Below are positions 47,128 to 56,282 of a stretch of 56,282 nt of DNA, piece by piece (the stretch's first letter is position 1; each line of letters opens with the position of its first letter). The translations under genes were made by a program, and so were the position numbers. The DNA is taken from NCBI RefSeq assembly GCF_003263785.1, contig NZ_JYJK01000118.1:1-56282 (forward strand), given 5' to 3'. The DNA comes from Vibrio variabilis. Lineage in GTDB: Bacteria; Pseudomonadota; Gammaproteobacteria; Enterobacterales; Vibrionaceae. The notes beneath the pieces were generated by a model. The model saw nothing but the letters and a program-made list of their open reading frames with translations. It searched no databases and was not told where the DNA came from.

Positions 47128-47149
47128 AAGGCAGTCCTAGGACTGCCTT
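47128..47149 (-). terminator. Intercistronic palindrome between lamB1 and malM1
   Basis: AAGGCAGTCC and GGACTGCCTT form 10-bp arms separated by only two bases; a pyrimidine-rich tract follows on the minus strand. It sits 38-60 bp after the lamB1 stop and before malM1. Confidence 0.7.
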
Positions 47150-47187
47150 TGTTTAGATTACTCAGTTATCCAGTTTGACTAATGTCA

Positions 47188-48546
47188 TTAGAACCAGATT
47201 TCAGCTTCTACACCAACGCGAGTCTCTGAACTGTCAGATGCACCGTTACTCCATTTGTAGTTGCTGTCACTTGATGACATGTACGATACATATGGTTTAA
47301 CTTGAGGACGACCCCAGTAATCAGCATTAACCGTAAATACTGGTGCTAGAGTAGCAGAGTAGAAACTAGTGTTCTTGTCTTCACGACCCCATGCAGGTGA
47401 ACCAGGGTTACCAGCATCATCACCTAGTGCCTCAACAGCGTATGTCAACGTTGCTTCTAGACGGAAGTTTTCGTTGATTTTGTATGATGGCGTCGCACCA
47501 ACAATTAGACGAGAAAGACCATCTTTAGAACCCCAAACTTGGTCTGTTTCAGAGTTTGAAAGATTCCAATATGTTACTTCAGTACCCAACTGAACATTGT
47601 CAGTAATGTTTGCAACACCGTAAGACGTAAAGAAGATAGATTGATCGTCTTTCTGCCAGTTACCACTCCATTGACCGAAGTTAACACCACGGTTAGCCGC
47701 TACGCCTTTACCGTAAGTAATTGCAGAAGTTGTCCAACCATCAAAACCATAGTAGTCACGAGAGTAAGTAACTGCTAGGCCGTAACCGTCTTTTGCCGTG
47801 TTGTCAGCGTCAACATTCGCACGAGTCATGATTTTTGCGTCGAAGTCAAAACGACCGCCCAGAGCTTCAACACCGTAGAAGTATAGGTCTACAGAAGTCA
47901 TCGTTGTACTACGTTGCTTGTCGTCAAGGCCATTGTTCTTACAGCTTGTGTTACCAGTGTTTGGATCAAAACAGCTACCTTCACCTGAGTCTGCCGACAT
48001 TACAGCAATACCCATGTCGTTGTACTGAACACCACCACCTACACCAGAAGATTGTTTCCAGAACTCTTTTGTGATGATACCAGCTTGACGGTTCAGATAA
48101 CGCTTACCCGTCCAGATGCTCATGCCTTCTGCGAAATAAGAAAGATCACCTAGTTCAACATATGCTTCTTTAAACTCAAGTTGACCTGTTTCTAGGTGGC
48201 CTTCGTTACCAGAAGATGAACCGTAGAAACCACGGCCATTGCCGCCTTCATTGTTACCGTATTCTGTTTTCAGTACATATTTAGACCAAGCACCGTTATC
48301 GTAGTTGTTGCCTTTGGTCACTGTAAATTCAACTTGGTTTGGGTTACCAGAGAACGGTGCACCTGCTGCACGGTAGTCACGACGGTGCTCCCAAGTTTCG
48401 TTTAGAGCTAGAGACTGCCCTACGTTATATAGTAGGTGACCGTAACCATTTACTTGCCAACCTTCTTGTACTTTATCTTCAGCCATTACCACGCCTGAAG
48501 CCAATGCGCCCACCACTGCAGCAGCAATTACACTTACTTTTTTCAT
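47188..48546 (-). CDS. lamB: Maltoporin (LamB family), first copy
   Basis: An intact 452-residue maltoporin with a 22-residue signal peptide (MKKVSVIAAAVVGALASGVVMA), the start QVNGYGHLLYNVGQSLA, GKRYLNRQAGIITKEFWKQSSGVGGGVQYNDMGI and the C-terminal VGVEAEIWF. GGAG lies 9 bp upstream of the ATG. It is divergent from glgX, with MalT-like boxes between. The protein is clearly different from the second copy over its whole length, so the duplication is old and the two may differ in substrate range or expression. Confidence 0.9.
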   Translation of the reverse strand: MKKVSVIAAAVVGALASGVVMAEDKVQEGWQVNGYGHLLYNVGQSLALNETWEHRRDYRAAGAPFSGNPNQVEFTVTKGNNYDNGAWSKYVLKTEYGNNEGGNGRGFYGSSSGNEGHLETGQLEFKEAYVELGDLSYFAEGMSIWTGKRYLNRQAGIITKEFWKQSSGVGGGVQYNDMGIAVMSADSGEGSCFDPNTGNTSCKNNGLDDKQRSTTMTSVDLYFYGVEALGGRFDFDAKIMTRANVDADNTAKDGYGLAVTYSRDYYGFDGWTTSAITYGKGVAANRGVNFGQWSGNWQKDDQSIFFTSYGVANITDNVQLGTEVTYWNLSNSETDQVWGSKDGLSRLIVGATPSYKINENFRLEATLTYAVEALGDDAGNPGSPAWGREDKNTSFYSATLAPVFTVNADYWGRPQVKPYVSYMSSSDSNYKWSNGASDSSETRVGVEAEIWF

Positions 48547-48692
48547 TTAGAAAACTCCGTTTAACTTATTGTTATATTCAATTTTTCCTAAAACGCTTCG
48601 GAGGCAGTGCCGAAACGTTTTAGTCTTGAAATATCGGTTAGGGTCCCGAGTTGATTGAACAATTGCAGATTAACGAAGTCGTGTGATGGAAG

Positions 48693-48792
48693 CGTCCTCC
48701 ACCCTATAGATAGTTAAGGGGGATGAGAAAGGAGTAGAAAAATAACCGTACGGCGTTTTTTTAGGGGAGATCACAATTCAAGGGGGAGTAGC
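48693..48792. promoter_or_regulatory. Candidate MalT boxes between lamB1 and glgX
   Basis: GGGGATGAGA at 48719-48728 matches nine of ten positions of the MalT box GGGGAKGAGG. GTGGAGGACG (minus strand, 48693-48702) and GGGGAGTAGC (48783-48792) match eight of ten. Clustering in the divergent mal control region supports them; they were read by eye. Confidence 0.5.
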
Positions 48793-48978
48793 ATAGATGG
48801 GAGTAATGTTTTGACGCGCACAATATGCTTTGCATCACTATTTTTAACTTTTAGGTAAGGAAACTGAAATTAAATTACATTTAAAATTCTGTGATCTTCG
48901 CTTGACCTAAAGTTTACAAAGCTATTAACTAGTGAAAGTAAGATTAATGTCATTCACGAACAAATAGAAAAAATCTCT

Positions 48979-50938
48979 ATGACGCAACATCAATCTAGCC
49001 CTTATCCGCTGGGTGCAACACTGGATGAAGCCGGTTGTAACTTTGCTATTCACGCACCCGATTGTGAGGCTATTTATCTCGCTCTCTATGATGACAACAA
49101 CAAACAAGAGTTGTTCCCACTTTTTAACAATTATGCCGGAATCAAGCATATTCACCTTAGCGGCATAAAAGCCGGGCAACGTTATGGCTTTGTCATAGAA
49201 TCGTGCGAAGAACGTCAGTACATAGCCGATCCCTACGCAAAAGCATTAGACAAAGCACTGCATTATGTCCCACCGTTTTCAGCCGAAAAAAGTTTCGAAC
49301 TGCCAACTTGCGTGGTCGTCGATGATACCTTTGACTGGCAACAAGTAACATCACCCAACATTCCCCGTGAAGAAATGGTGTTGTTTGAAACGCATGTCAA
49401 AGGGATTTCTAAGCTCAACCCGCAAGTGCCAACTTCAGAGCGTGGCACCTATCTTGGATTGGTCAGTGATGCCATGCTTGCTTTCTACAAAGAGCAGAAC
49501 ATCAACACTCTTCAGCTACTGCCGATTGCCGCTTGTATGCACGAGCCTCACCTTCTACAAATGGATAAGGTGAACTATTGGGGCTACAACCCTTATGTGT
49601 TTATGGCACCCGATCCACGCTATGCCCGCCAAGATGCAGTAGAAGAGCTCAAAACCACCATTCGTGAGCTGCACAGAGCAGGAATCGAAGTGATTCTTGA
49701 TGTGGTTTACAACCACACTGCTGAAGGTGGCGATCAAGGTCCGGTCTTTAACTTAAAAGCCTTGGACTCCAAGTTCTACCTTCGTCATGGCGAGTACTTC
49801 GCGAACTACACTGGTTGTGGCAACACAGTCGACCTCAACTACCAGCCAGCTCTCAACTTAGTCATGGATACGCTTCGTTATTGGGTACAAGAGTTCAAAG
49901 TCGATGGGTTCCGCTTCGATTTGGCGGCAACATTGGGTCGAAATGGCGATCACTTTAATCGTGAAGCCGCCTTTTTCCGCGCAGTGGCGCAGGATCCAAT
50001 CCTCAAGATGACCAAATTGATTGCCGAGCCTTGGGATATCGGACCAAACGGCTATCAAGTCGGAAACTTCCCATTTGGTTGGAATGAATGTAATGACCGC
50101 TTGCGTGATATCACGCGTAGCTTCTGGCGTGGCGATCAAGGTTACTTAAAAGAGTTCGCAACTCGTATCATGGGCTCTCGCGATTTGTATAGCGCTGCCC
50201 ATTGGCCATATAAGCTAACCGTTAACTACATCACCTACCACGATGCTTCACCATGCAAGATCTTGTCTCGTACAAACATAAGCATAATGAAGCCAATGGT
50301 GAAAACAACCGTGACGGCCATGGTGACAATCGCTCAAACAACTATGGTGTAGAAGGCGCTACTGACAACCCTGTTGTACTCGCGACTCGTGAGAAGCAAA
50401 AGCGCAACTTCATGGCGACTTTGCTGTTTTCGTTTGGTATCCCGCACATTCTTACCGCAGATGTGCTCTCTCATACCCAGCAAGGCAACAACAACGCCTA
50501 CTGCCAAGACAACGAAATAAGCTGGCTCAATTGGGAAACCAGTGAAGCTAAACAGCATTTCAAACAATGGCTAGCGGAGATGCTGCTGCACGCCAAGAGT
50601 ATATGGTGCCGTTCATCCGCGCCTTCAGCGGTGAAAAGCGCAACGACAACCGCATCTTTTGGAGTCGCGTCGATGGCAAATTAATGAGCATGGAAGATTG
50701 GAACCGACTAAGCAGTGTCGCTCTGCACATCGGTATTGGTGAAGATGGAGACGAACTGGTCTACCTCATCAACCAAACCAAAGCTCCGGCTCGTTTCTCT
50801 CTGCCGAATGACCGCAATCAAGTTTGGAAAACCATCTGTGATACCCATATTTCAGATGCCGAAGTCGGTCATGCTGAAGGTGAAATCTTGCAAGCGCCTA
50901 TGTCGATGGCGATTTTGCATTACTCCGCTCAGCCTTAA
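48979..50938 (+). CDS. glgX: Glycogen debranching enzyme GlgX (GH13), two frameshifts
   Basis: An isoamylase-type enzyme of about 653 residues, the same size as E. coli GlgX, which removes short maltodextrin branches from glycogen limit dextrin. CBM48-like N-terminus (GATLDEAGCNFAIHAPDCEAIYLALYD), then the GH13 barrel with YWGYNPYVFMAPD, VVYNHTAEG, DGFRFDLAATL (nucleophile Asp) and LIAEPWD (acid Glu). Single bases are missing near 50246 (GATGCTTC to GATGGCTTC, giving YHDGFTMQDLVSY) and 50582 (CTGCTGC to CTGGCTGC, giving MLAARQEYMVPF). It is divergent from lamB1, so it is likely part of the maltodextrin regulon. Confidence 0.87.
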
Positions 50939-50976
50939 CTGACAGACCTATCATTTATTGATTGCAAATCACCCAT

Positions 50977-51006
50977 AAAGAGCTCACTTGTTGAGCTCTT
51001 TTTTAT
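50977..51006 (+). terminator. Terminator of glgX
   Basis: AAAGAGCTCA/TGAGCTCTTT 10-bp arms with a 5-nt loop, followed by TTTTT. Confidence 0.9.
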
Positions 51007-51104
51007 TGGAATTGATCTCAGTTATTGATAGCAAAATTAATGCTTCAAAAGCTATCTATAATCAGTGATAGTAATGATGTAGTGTTCAATTTGTTTTATA
51101 TGTT

Positions 51105-52879
51105 ATGTCGTTACCTAAGCTGTTGCTCCGCCTGTTTAAACCGCTCACTTTTGTGTTAATTGCGGTACTTATTTACCTCTCCTATCAGCACTATCTGCGT
51201 TCTCAATCGCTGGCTAAATCTCAATCTCAAGATAATGTAAAAGTGGCGACGGCCTTAATCTGGTCGCAGATAGAAGCGACTTTTGCAAAGGTAGATCTGT
51301 TGCAACAACAAGTCGGCACCGCTAACTTTGCGCCTCTTGCCAATCAAATGCTCGCCAACAGTTATTTATATAAAAGCGTTGCAGTCTATGACCGACAAGC
51401 GGATCAATACGCAAATTTTAATGATGACCGGCTCACTGCGAACAGCAAACGTAATATTGAGTGGCATACTTTTGATGGGTTCACCAGACAATACGCCGTC
51501 TCAACGCTTTATCAAAAATCCGATGGGATTTGGGTGTTTGCCATCAAGCAGGTTCAGCATCACAATCCAATCGAAGTGTGGTTTGAAGTGGATGTTCAGC
51601 ACACCACGCAATATCTATCGAACCTAAAAACATTAAATAACGGCTATGTTTTTGTCATTGACAGCATGACGGGGAAATTGGTATTTCATCCCAACCCAAA
51701 CCGCATTGGTACCTCTTCGATTAGCTATCAAGGTGGGCTAAAGGAGCAGATTGAGGCCGGGAGAACACGTGGCAGCTATGACTACTTTTATAATGGCGAG
51801 CTAAAGAAAAGCGTTTTCGATGCGCGAAACCCAATAGGTTGGGTCGTCGTATCCGGCACCAGCCAAACCGATATCCTGTTTACGTCTTACCAGATTTCTC
51901 TAACGGCCATCGTCGTATTCGCGCTGCTGTTTTTAGTGATATCGGTTAACTACATCACTTTCCAGCTTAATCAAGGGCTGTCTCAACTGACTCTAGCGAC
52001 AAACATGGCAGCCTTTAAGCAAGACTTGAAACATATCTTTGATCGCTTTACCTACCACGGTGGCGTTCAATTTTGCTTATTCGATGAATCGGCAAACCAG
52101 TTCCATACTATCGATTATCATGCAATACCAAAGCCAGCTATCAACTCGACAAGTTACCGGCGTACTTTAAGTCCCGTGGCATAAACTACCTTTACAGCAA
52201 CGAGTACGATCCCCTAGCAAAGCAACTGCAGATCAACGGACGACATTACGCCCTTCCCCTCTATCACCACGATAACTTGATAGGGATTATTTATGTCAAA
52301 AGTGTTTTCTACGCCTTTGAAGGACTCATGCGCGCTATCCGTGACTTTTCTGAAGTGGCGTTGGCGAACCTATTGCTAAGCAAACAAGTGGCGATGAACG
52401 ATCCTCTTACTGGTCTAGAAAACGAGCATCATTTGCGCCAAGAACTGACGAGGGCGAGCGATAGTGAGTCACTGTTTTATGCGGTGGTTGATGTATGTGG
52501 CTTAACCGCGATCAATGACCGTTATGGCAGCGCCATTGGTGATAAAGCGATCAAACATGTTGCTAACGTTGTAAGAAGAAGCTTCCCGAAACCGCAATCG
52601 CGCTGTCTGGCACGCACCAACAATGGTCATTTTGGTCTACTGTTTAGTGCCAATGACCCAGAAGATGCGCAAAAGCAACTCGAGTGGTTAAGGCAGCTTG
52701 TCGAAAAAAGCCCATTGGTTGATGTTCAAGATGACATCGTCAATACCGTTTCTATCGGAGCGACACCCATAGAGGGTTCGGCTGACGGCACCCTTAGTCG
52801 CGGACTAAAAAATCTTCAGCAAGCAAAGCTTCAAGGGCGAAACTTAGTCTATCTGTATCCAAACGAGCTTAGAGCTTAA
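51105..52879 (+). CDS. Cache-sensor GGDEF-family protein with degenerate active site, frameshifted
   Basis: A membrane protein of about 591 residues. Helix 1 (LTFVLIAVLIYLSY), a periplasmic Cache-like sensor (residues about 40-260; NNGYVFVIDSMTGKLVFHPNPNRIG), helix 2 (ISLTAIVVFALLFLVISVNYI), a linker, then a GGDEF-fold domain (DPLTGLENEHHLRQEL). The catalytic GGDEF motif reads NNGHF (in RTNNGHFGLLFS), so diguanylate cyclase activity is unlikely; no EAL domain is present. One C is missing near 52140 (GCTATCAAC to GCCTATCAAC, giving YQLDKLPAYFKSRGINYLY). It may be a c-di-GMP pseudo-enzyme or ligand-responsive regulator. Confidence 0.8.
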
Positions 52880-52894
52880 ATCCATCAGCCACAA

Positions 52895-52925
52895 AAAAAC
52901 CTCGCGGTTGAAACGCGAGGTTTTT
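52895..52925. terminator. Bidirectional terminator
   Basis: AAAAACCTCGCG/CGCGAGGTTTTT 12-bp arms with a 7-nt loop between convergent genes. Confidence 0.92.
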
Positions 52926-52954
52926 CTTCTGAGTCAGTGGCCTAAGCTTTACGC

Positions 52955-53830
52955 TTAAAAAACGCCAAGCATTTCACAAAGATACTTAGCCGCAGGCCCC
53001 AGGCGAGTATTTGACTTCCAAAGGACATCGGCAGAGTTGAGCATTTCATAGCGTTGGAACTCAGGTCTAAAGTCGATCAAGGTACCCATGGCTTGCTTTT
53101 CGACGATGTAGTCTCTAGGCACGATAGCCCAACCAATACCCTGCTCTACCAGCTTAATCACATCTTCTTGATCATCGGCTTGCCAGATATCTTGTGAGAA
53201 TGCACCTTGAGCCTTGAGTACTTTATTCAGCATCATACTGCGACAAACGATCTGCCTCTCACCAATCAAGGTTTCATTGCTGACTTGCTGCATATCGGCA
53301 AAAATGGAATCTGGGCTGCAGATACACACCCACTCAATATTCGCAATGGAGATAAAGTCCACGCCTTCTGGCACCGCATCCGCCGCTAAGTTAAAACCGA
53401 GTTCCACGTCATCGTTAATAATAGCGTTAGTCAGATGGTGAGCGCTCAAACGTGATACATCCACTTGAGTGAAAGGAAAGCGCTGCGACATTTTCTCAAT
53501 CGCCGAGTCCAGCAAAGAGAATGGCAACAATGGGTCGATGGCAATTTTCAGCGTATCTTCGACGCTGTCCACACTGGCTTTGGAATAATTGCGGATCCGC
53601 TCAGCTTGTCGCAACAACACTTTCGCTTGTGCTAACATGCGCTCACCTTGCGGGGTCAGCTTAGGATATTTTGTGCTTCTATCGAAAAGCGTAATGCCTA
53701 AATCGAGCTCAAGGTTATTCACTCCAATACTCACGGAGCTTTGACTCTTACCAAGATGCCTCGCGGCCGCAGAAAATGAACCTTGCTCTGCCGCAGCGAC
53801 GAATGCCACTAGCTGTTCAATATTCAGCAT
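52955..53830 (-). CDS. LysR-family transcriptional regulator
   Basis: A 291-residue LysR-type regulator. Helix-turn-helix region MLNIEQLVAFVAAAEQGSFSAAARHLGKSQSSVSIGVNNLELDLG with FDRSTKYPKLTPQGERML. The effector domain includes DTLKIAIDPLLPFSLLDSAIEKM, DVELGFNLAADAVPEGVDF and a C-terminal GIGWAIVPRDYI. ATG at 53830 with AAGGG 7 bp upstream is preferred over the in-frame TTG at 53836. No divergent target gene is adjacent; the neighbour on its 5' side is the D15-type gene on the same strand. Confidence 0.85.
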   Translation of the reverse strand: MLNIEQLVAFVAAAEQGSFSAAARHLGKSQSSVSIGVNNLELDLGITLFDRSTKYPKLTPQGERMLAQAKVLLRQAERIRNYSKASVDSVEDTLKIAIDPLLPFSLLDSAIEKMSQRFPFTQVDVSRLSAHHLTNAIINDDVELGFNLAADAVPEGVDFISIANIEWVCICSPDSIFADMQQVSNETLIGERQIVCRSMMLNKVLKAQGAFSQDIWQADDQEDVIKLVEQGIGWAIVPRDYIVEKQAMGTLIDFRPEFQRYEMLNSADVLWKSNTRLGPAAKYLCEMLGVF

Positions 53831-53978
53831 ACTCAACCCTTTGATTAATTAATTAATAGGCGTACCATCGTAAAACAATAGCACATAAATTGCACCCAAA
53901 TATAAGCATCGCAAATACTTGCAACCCACTCATTCACAATGATTATTTGCAAGTATCAGAATGGCGATTAGTACGCAG

Positions 53979-55130
53979 TTAGAACGCTTCTCCAAATCGA
54001 ATATAGAAGCTGGTGTTACCCATTTTCGATACTGCAGCATCAACACCTACAGTAAATCGCTCTTTGGCATTAAGTAAATACCTGACACCAATACCTGCTG
54101 ACGGGATCACTTCTGACTTCACTGAGTTTGCAAATTGGCGGTCTTCGTTGCGCACTACTGCGGCGCCAGCAAAAGCGACACCGCTCCACAATGTAGAAAA
54201 CTTGTGGCGATATTCGACTTCAGCCTGGTAGACTGAGCTGCCTCGATACTTGTTCCAGTCCGCACCACGTAAATCAGGCGTCACAAACTCATACTCCGGC
54301 GCATCACCCAGCATTTCCTTGCCAATCACTCGATACGCTAAGACATCGTCACCAATGGGGAAATACTGACTCACCTCAGCATCTAAACGATGGAATGGCT
54401 TTCCTGTGCGTTTATCTTTTGAATAATGAAGTGTGCTCAGATCGACATTGAGGCCTTCTGTTGCCCCCATCATGTTATCTCGTGAGTCATAGGTCATGAG
54501 AAAACCGATGGCGTGGTTGCTGCCACTCATTTCTTGTTCAAACGCCTTCTTAATCGCAGGATCGGTTTTTTCGTTGAGCTCTGCATTGCCGCCGCTCCAC
54601 AGCCCTTGCACACCGAAATACAAATCATCGACAATTTGCTTGCGAACTTCACCGTAGACGAAATTGGAATAGGACGCGTATTGGGCGGCTTTCGGAAGCT
54701 GAGCACCGATACGCCCCGTGTATTTAAGATTCAGACTGAAGTGTCCCGCATAGAATCCTGCACGCCAGGCATCATGGGCGAACACGTGCTCGTGACCAAT
54801 GATGGCCATACCACTGTCTGAATCTGTGTATTGACCATAGAACATACTGGTCGATGGATTGGTCGCACCTTCTTCACGATCGTGAATATACATCGCGTTT
54901 ACGCCTAGGCCTACGCCTAGCGCATCATCGGTAATTGGAACAGGGAAAGCAGCAAATTTTCTATCCGGAAGCGCTTCTGATGCTTCTTCGGCTTTTGTTG
55001 GTTCTTCAGGATCGGCTAACGCTGATTTGGCTTGAGGCTTCTGCTGTTCGGTGGCAGGTGAATCTTGTGCCATGACAGGAGAAGTCGAACACAGCGCGGC
55101 CAAGATCAACGACAAAGGGCGTTTTGACAT
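53979..55130 (-). CDS. Omp85/D15-type outer-membrane barrel without POTRA domains
   Basis: A 383-residue protein with a signal peptide (MSKRPLSLILAALCSTSPVMA), then a low-complexity Glu/Ala/Pro/Lys linker (residues about 22-52), then a barrel of the bacterial surface antigen (D15) type. Family marks are GVGLGVNAMYIHD, MTYDSRDNMMGATEGLNVDLSTLHYSKD, RGSSVYQAEVEYRHKF and SAGIGVRYLLNAKERFTVGVD, ending in phenylalanine (IRFGEAF). No POTRA domain is present, which separates it from BamA/TamA. The function is unknown. ATG at 55130 was chosen at the signal peptide. Confidence 0.78.
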   Translation of the reverse strand: MSKRPLSLILAALCSTSPVMAQDSPATEQQKPQAKSALADPEEPTKAEEASEALPDRKFAAFPVPITDDALGVGLGVNAMYIHDREEGATNPSTSMFYGQYTDSDSGMAIIGHEHVFAHDAWRAGFYAGHFSLNLKYTGRIGAQLPKAAQYASYSNFVYGEVRKQIVDDLYFGVQGLWSGGNAELNEKTDPAIKKAFEQEMSGSNHAIGFLMTYDSRDNMMGATEGLNVDLSTLHYSKDKRTGKPFHRLDAEVSQYFPIGDDVLAYRVIGKEMLGDAPEYEFVTPDLRGADWNKYRGSSVYQAEVEYRHKFSTLWSGVAFAGAAVVRNEDRQFANSVKSEVIPSAGIGVRYLLNAKERFTVGVDAAVSKMGNTSFYIRFGEAF

Positions 55131-55679
55131 CTTCAAATGAAATCTCTTTAAGTACAATAGGATTGACTACAATCGCACTGAGATTCCATTCATTTAACCC
55201 ATCTCTTTACGGGGTCATTCAGTGCTCGTTGAGCGATTCTCGCTTGAGGGGCGATGCTACTAGATTCAATTTTCATCGCCAAGCTAATCTATTCGATTTA
55301 CGTATAGTAACCATTAGCAGCCAAGCGATTTAGATGGACGTTGCATTGTTCGGTTTCGTTAACTATTTTCATCGCCTTCCAGCTAGGTCACCTGTTGCAT
55401 TTGAGGGGATATTGGTTTCCTTCATTTGGTTAAATTGATTTATATTCACAACATAAACAGTGAACTAGCGATTTATATAAACTAAAAACACAATAAAGCA
55501 CCGAATAAACCACACCAATGTCAGTTTTTAACGAAATTCAGCCAACCCGTGCATCACAAGATTGCAAAGTGTCGCTAACCTAGGCAAGCTAAACACCGAA
55601 AACTGAGCTAACCTCAACGTAAACAGCTTGAGTTCGCTTGAACACATCATGATTCACATATTCTGCTAGGGAAATAATA
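55131..55679. other. Intergenic region between divergent genes
   Basis: About 550 bp that should hold the promoters of the D15-type gene (minus) and the DUF2057 gene (plus). It is AT-rich at 55420-55520. I see no convincing gene, operator or RNA structure. Confidence 0.5.
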
Positions 55680-56282
55680 ATGAAAGCATCCAATCTGATT
55701 GCTGCTGCGCTACTCGTCGGTTGTAGTAGCCTTGCGATGGCTGACGTGACCATCAAAATACCTGACAATGTTGATCTTCTTTCTGTCAATGCAGGTGACC
55801 CAATCACAGACTCAAGCGGATTTTTCTCATCTGGCGAAACAGCTACGCTCCCTGATGGCGTCAATCAAATCGTGTTTAAATATGAACCTTTCTTTGATGT
55901 GAATCGCGACGAAAGAAAAGTGATTGCTAGCAAAGCCATCATCGCGCGCTTTGAAGCAACAGATGCTGAATTGACCCTCAATGTCCCAACGTATCGAGAT
56001 GCACGCCAAGCGCAGAAAAACATCGATAACCTAGAGTGGTCACTCACCGATAAGAACGGCCAAGTTGTCCCTGTCGTTGAAGACAAACTGATCAAAGATG
56101 GTATGCAAATCGGTCGCGACTACAACCGCGAAGCTGATGATTACAATCGCAAAGGTGGTGTGGCTGCTCTGACGGTTGCAACAACAGCAGCGGTTGCGAC
56201 AACGACCGCAGCCGCCGCTACAGCGGCAGCAACAACTGCGGCACAACCAACCACGCTACCAGCAACCGCTCCTGCCGCTGGC
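55680..56282 (+). CDS. DUF2057-family protein (YccT-like), 3' end cut off
   Basis: The first 201 codons are inside the window. It has a signal peptide or lipobox-like start (MKASNLIAAALLVGCSSLAMA), then the DUF2057 pattern: VTIKIPDNVDLLSVNAGDP, GVNQIVFKYEPFFDVNRDERKVIASKAIIARFEAT, LTLNVPTYRDARQAQ. The last visible 40 residues are Ala/Thr-rich low complexity. AGGGA is 6-7 bp before the ATG. Periplasmic or outer-membrane associated; the family has no firmly assigned function. The gene continues past the right edge. Confidence 0.8.
   Translation, partial: MKASNLIAAALLVGCSSLAMADVTIKIPDNVDLLSVNAGDPITDSSGFFSSGETATLPDGVNQIVFKYEPFFDVNRDERKVIASKAIIARFEATDAELTLNVPTYRDARQAQKNIDNLEWSLTDKNGQVVPVVEDKLIKDGMQIGRDYNREADDYNRKGGVAALTVATTAAVATTTAAAATAAATTAAQPTTLPATAPAAG

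Noticed and set aside
1..56282. CRISPR array, tRNA/rRNA genes, insertion sequences, prophage or integron attC array
   Set aside because: No regularly spaced repeats, no transposase or integrase, no terminal repeats and no clover-leaf pattern were seen on either strand by eye.

Overview
The window looks like part of a Vibrionaceae (Vibrio) genome, most likely the second chromosome. The evidence is a vctPDGC-type catechol-siderophore ABC system, a ShyA/ShyC-like M23 endopeptidase, a sucrose PTS locus, lamB-malM maltoporin pairs, KdgM and general porins, and moderate GC. These are family-level recognitions from protein sequence. No database search was run.

Layout. 0-2.4 kb: a partial arginase-family ureohydrolase and a TPR/winged-helix-like regulator. 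2.5-6.3 kb: vctPDGC iron uptake with a Fur-like box. 6.4-8.6 kb: a GntR/UTRA regulator and an MFS transporter. 8.6-13.6 kb: DUF302 lipoprotein-like gene, an ABC-F ATPase, and a secreted DUF1800-DUF1501 pair. 13.6-17.5 kb: an acidic small protein, an M23 endopeptidase and a divergent BCCT osmolyte transporter. 17.6-23.8 kb: a stand-alone CBM48-like protein, a membrane-anchored unknown, a YjiH-like membrane protein, a TraF-like outer-membrane protein, a porin and a tiny helical protein. 23.9-29.8 kb: sucrose locus (scrB, scrA, a GntR/UTRA regulator, a LacI-type scrR, and divergent fructokinase scrK). 30-34.3 kb: a 2OG-Fe(II) oxygenase, a secreted S8 protease, and an orphan napGH pair behind an FNR-like box. 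34.6-36 kb: an M23 peptidase-bactofilin pair that overlaps out of frame. 36.2-41.2 kb: a Gfo/Idh/MocA oxidoreductase, a three-gene ABC exporter and a LysR regulator. 41.3-51 kb: KdgM-family porin, a Sel1 protein, two tandem lamB-malM pairs and a divergent glgX. 51-56.3 kb: a Cache-GGDEF protein with a degenerate motif, a LysR regulator, an Omp85/D15-type barrel and a partial DUF2057 gene.

Sequence quality matters for reading this window. Fifteen otherwise well-conserved genes are broken by 17 frameshifts. Every one is repaired by adding a single base, and in each case duplicating a neighbouring base gives the family-like protein. This looks like systematic one-base run compression in the assembly, not biological decay. 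I therefore give full repaired spans as CDS and mark where each break lies. A 15-kb stretch (about 16.8-31.8 kb) has none.

How the genes work together: most of the window is nutrient acquisition (ferric-catechol, sucrose, maltodextrin/glycogen, probably oligogalacturonate, osmolytes) plus cell-envelope maintenance (two M23 enzymes, bactofilin, several porins). I found no convincing new defence or mobile system, no CRISPR array, tRNA, rRNA or insertion sequence. The most interesting signals are regulatory: a four-half-site operator phased at exactly 11 bp before scrA, an 11-bp hairpin that would bury the ribosome-binding site of the exporter operon, hairpins between the first and second genes of four transport operons, and an orphan FNR-box-linked napGH pair.
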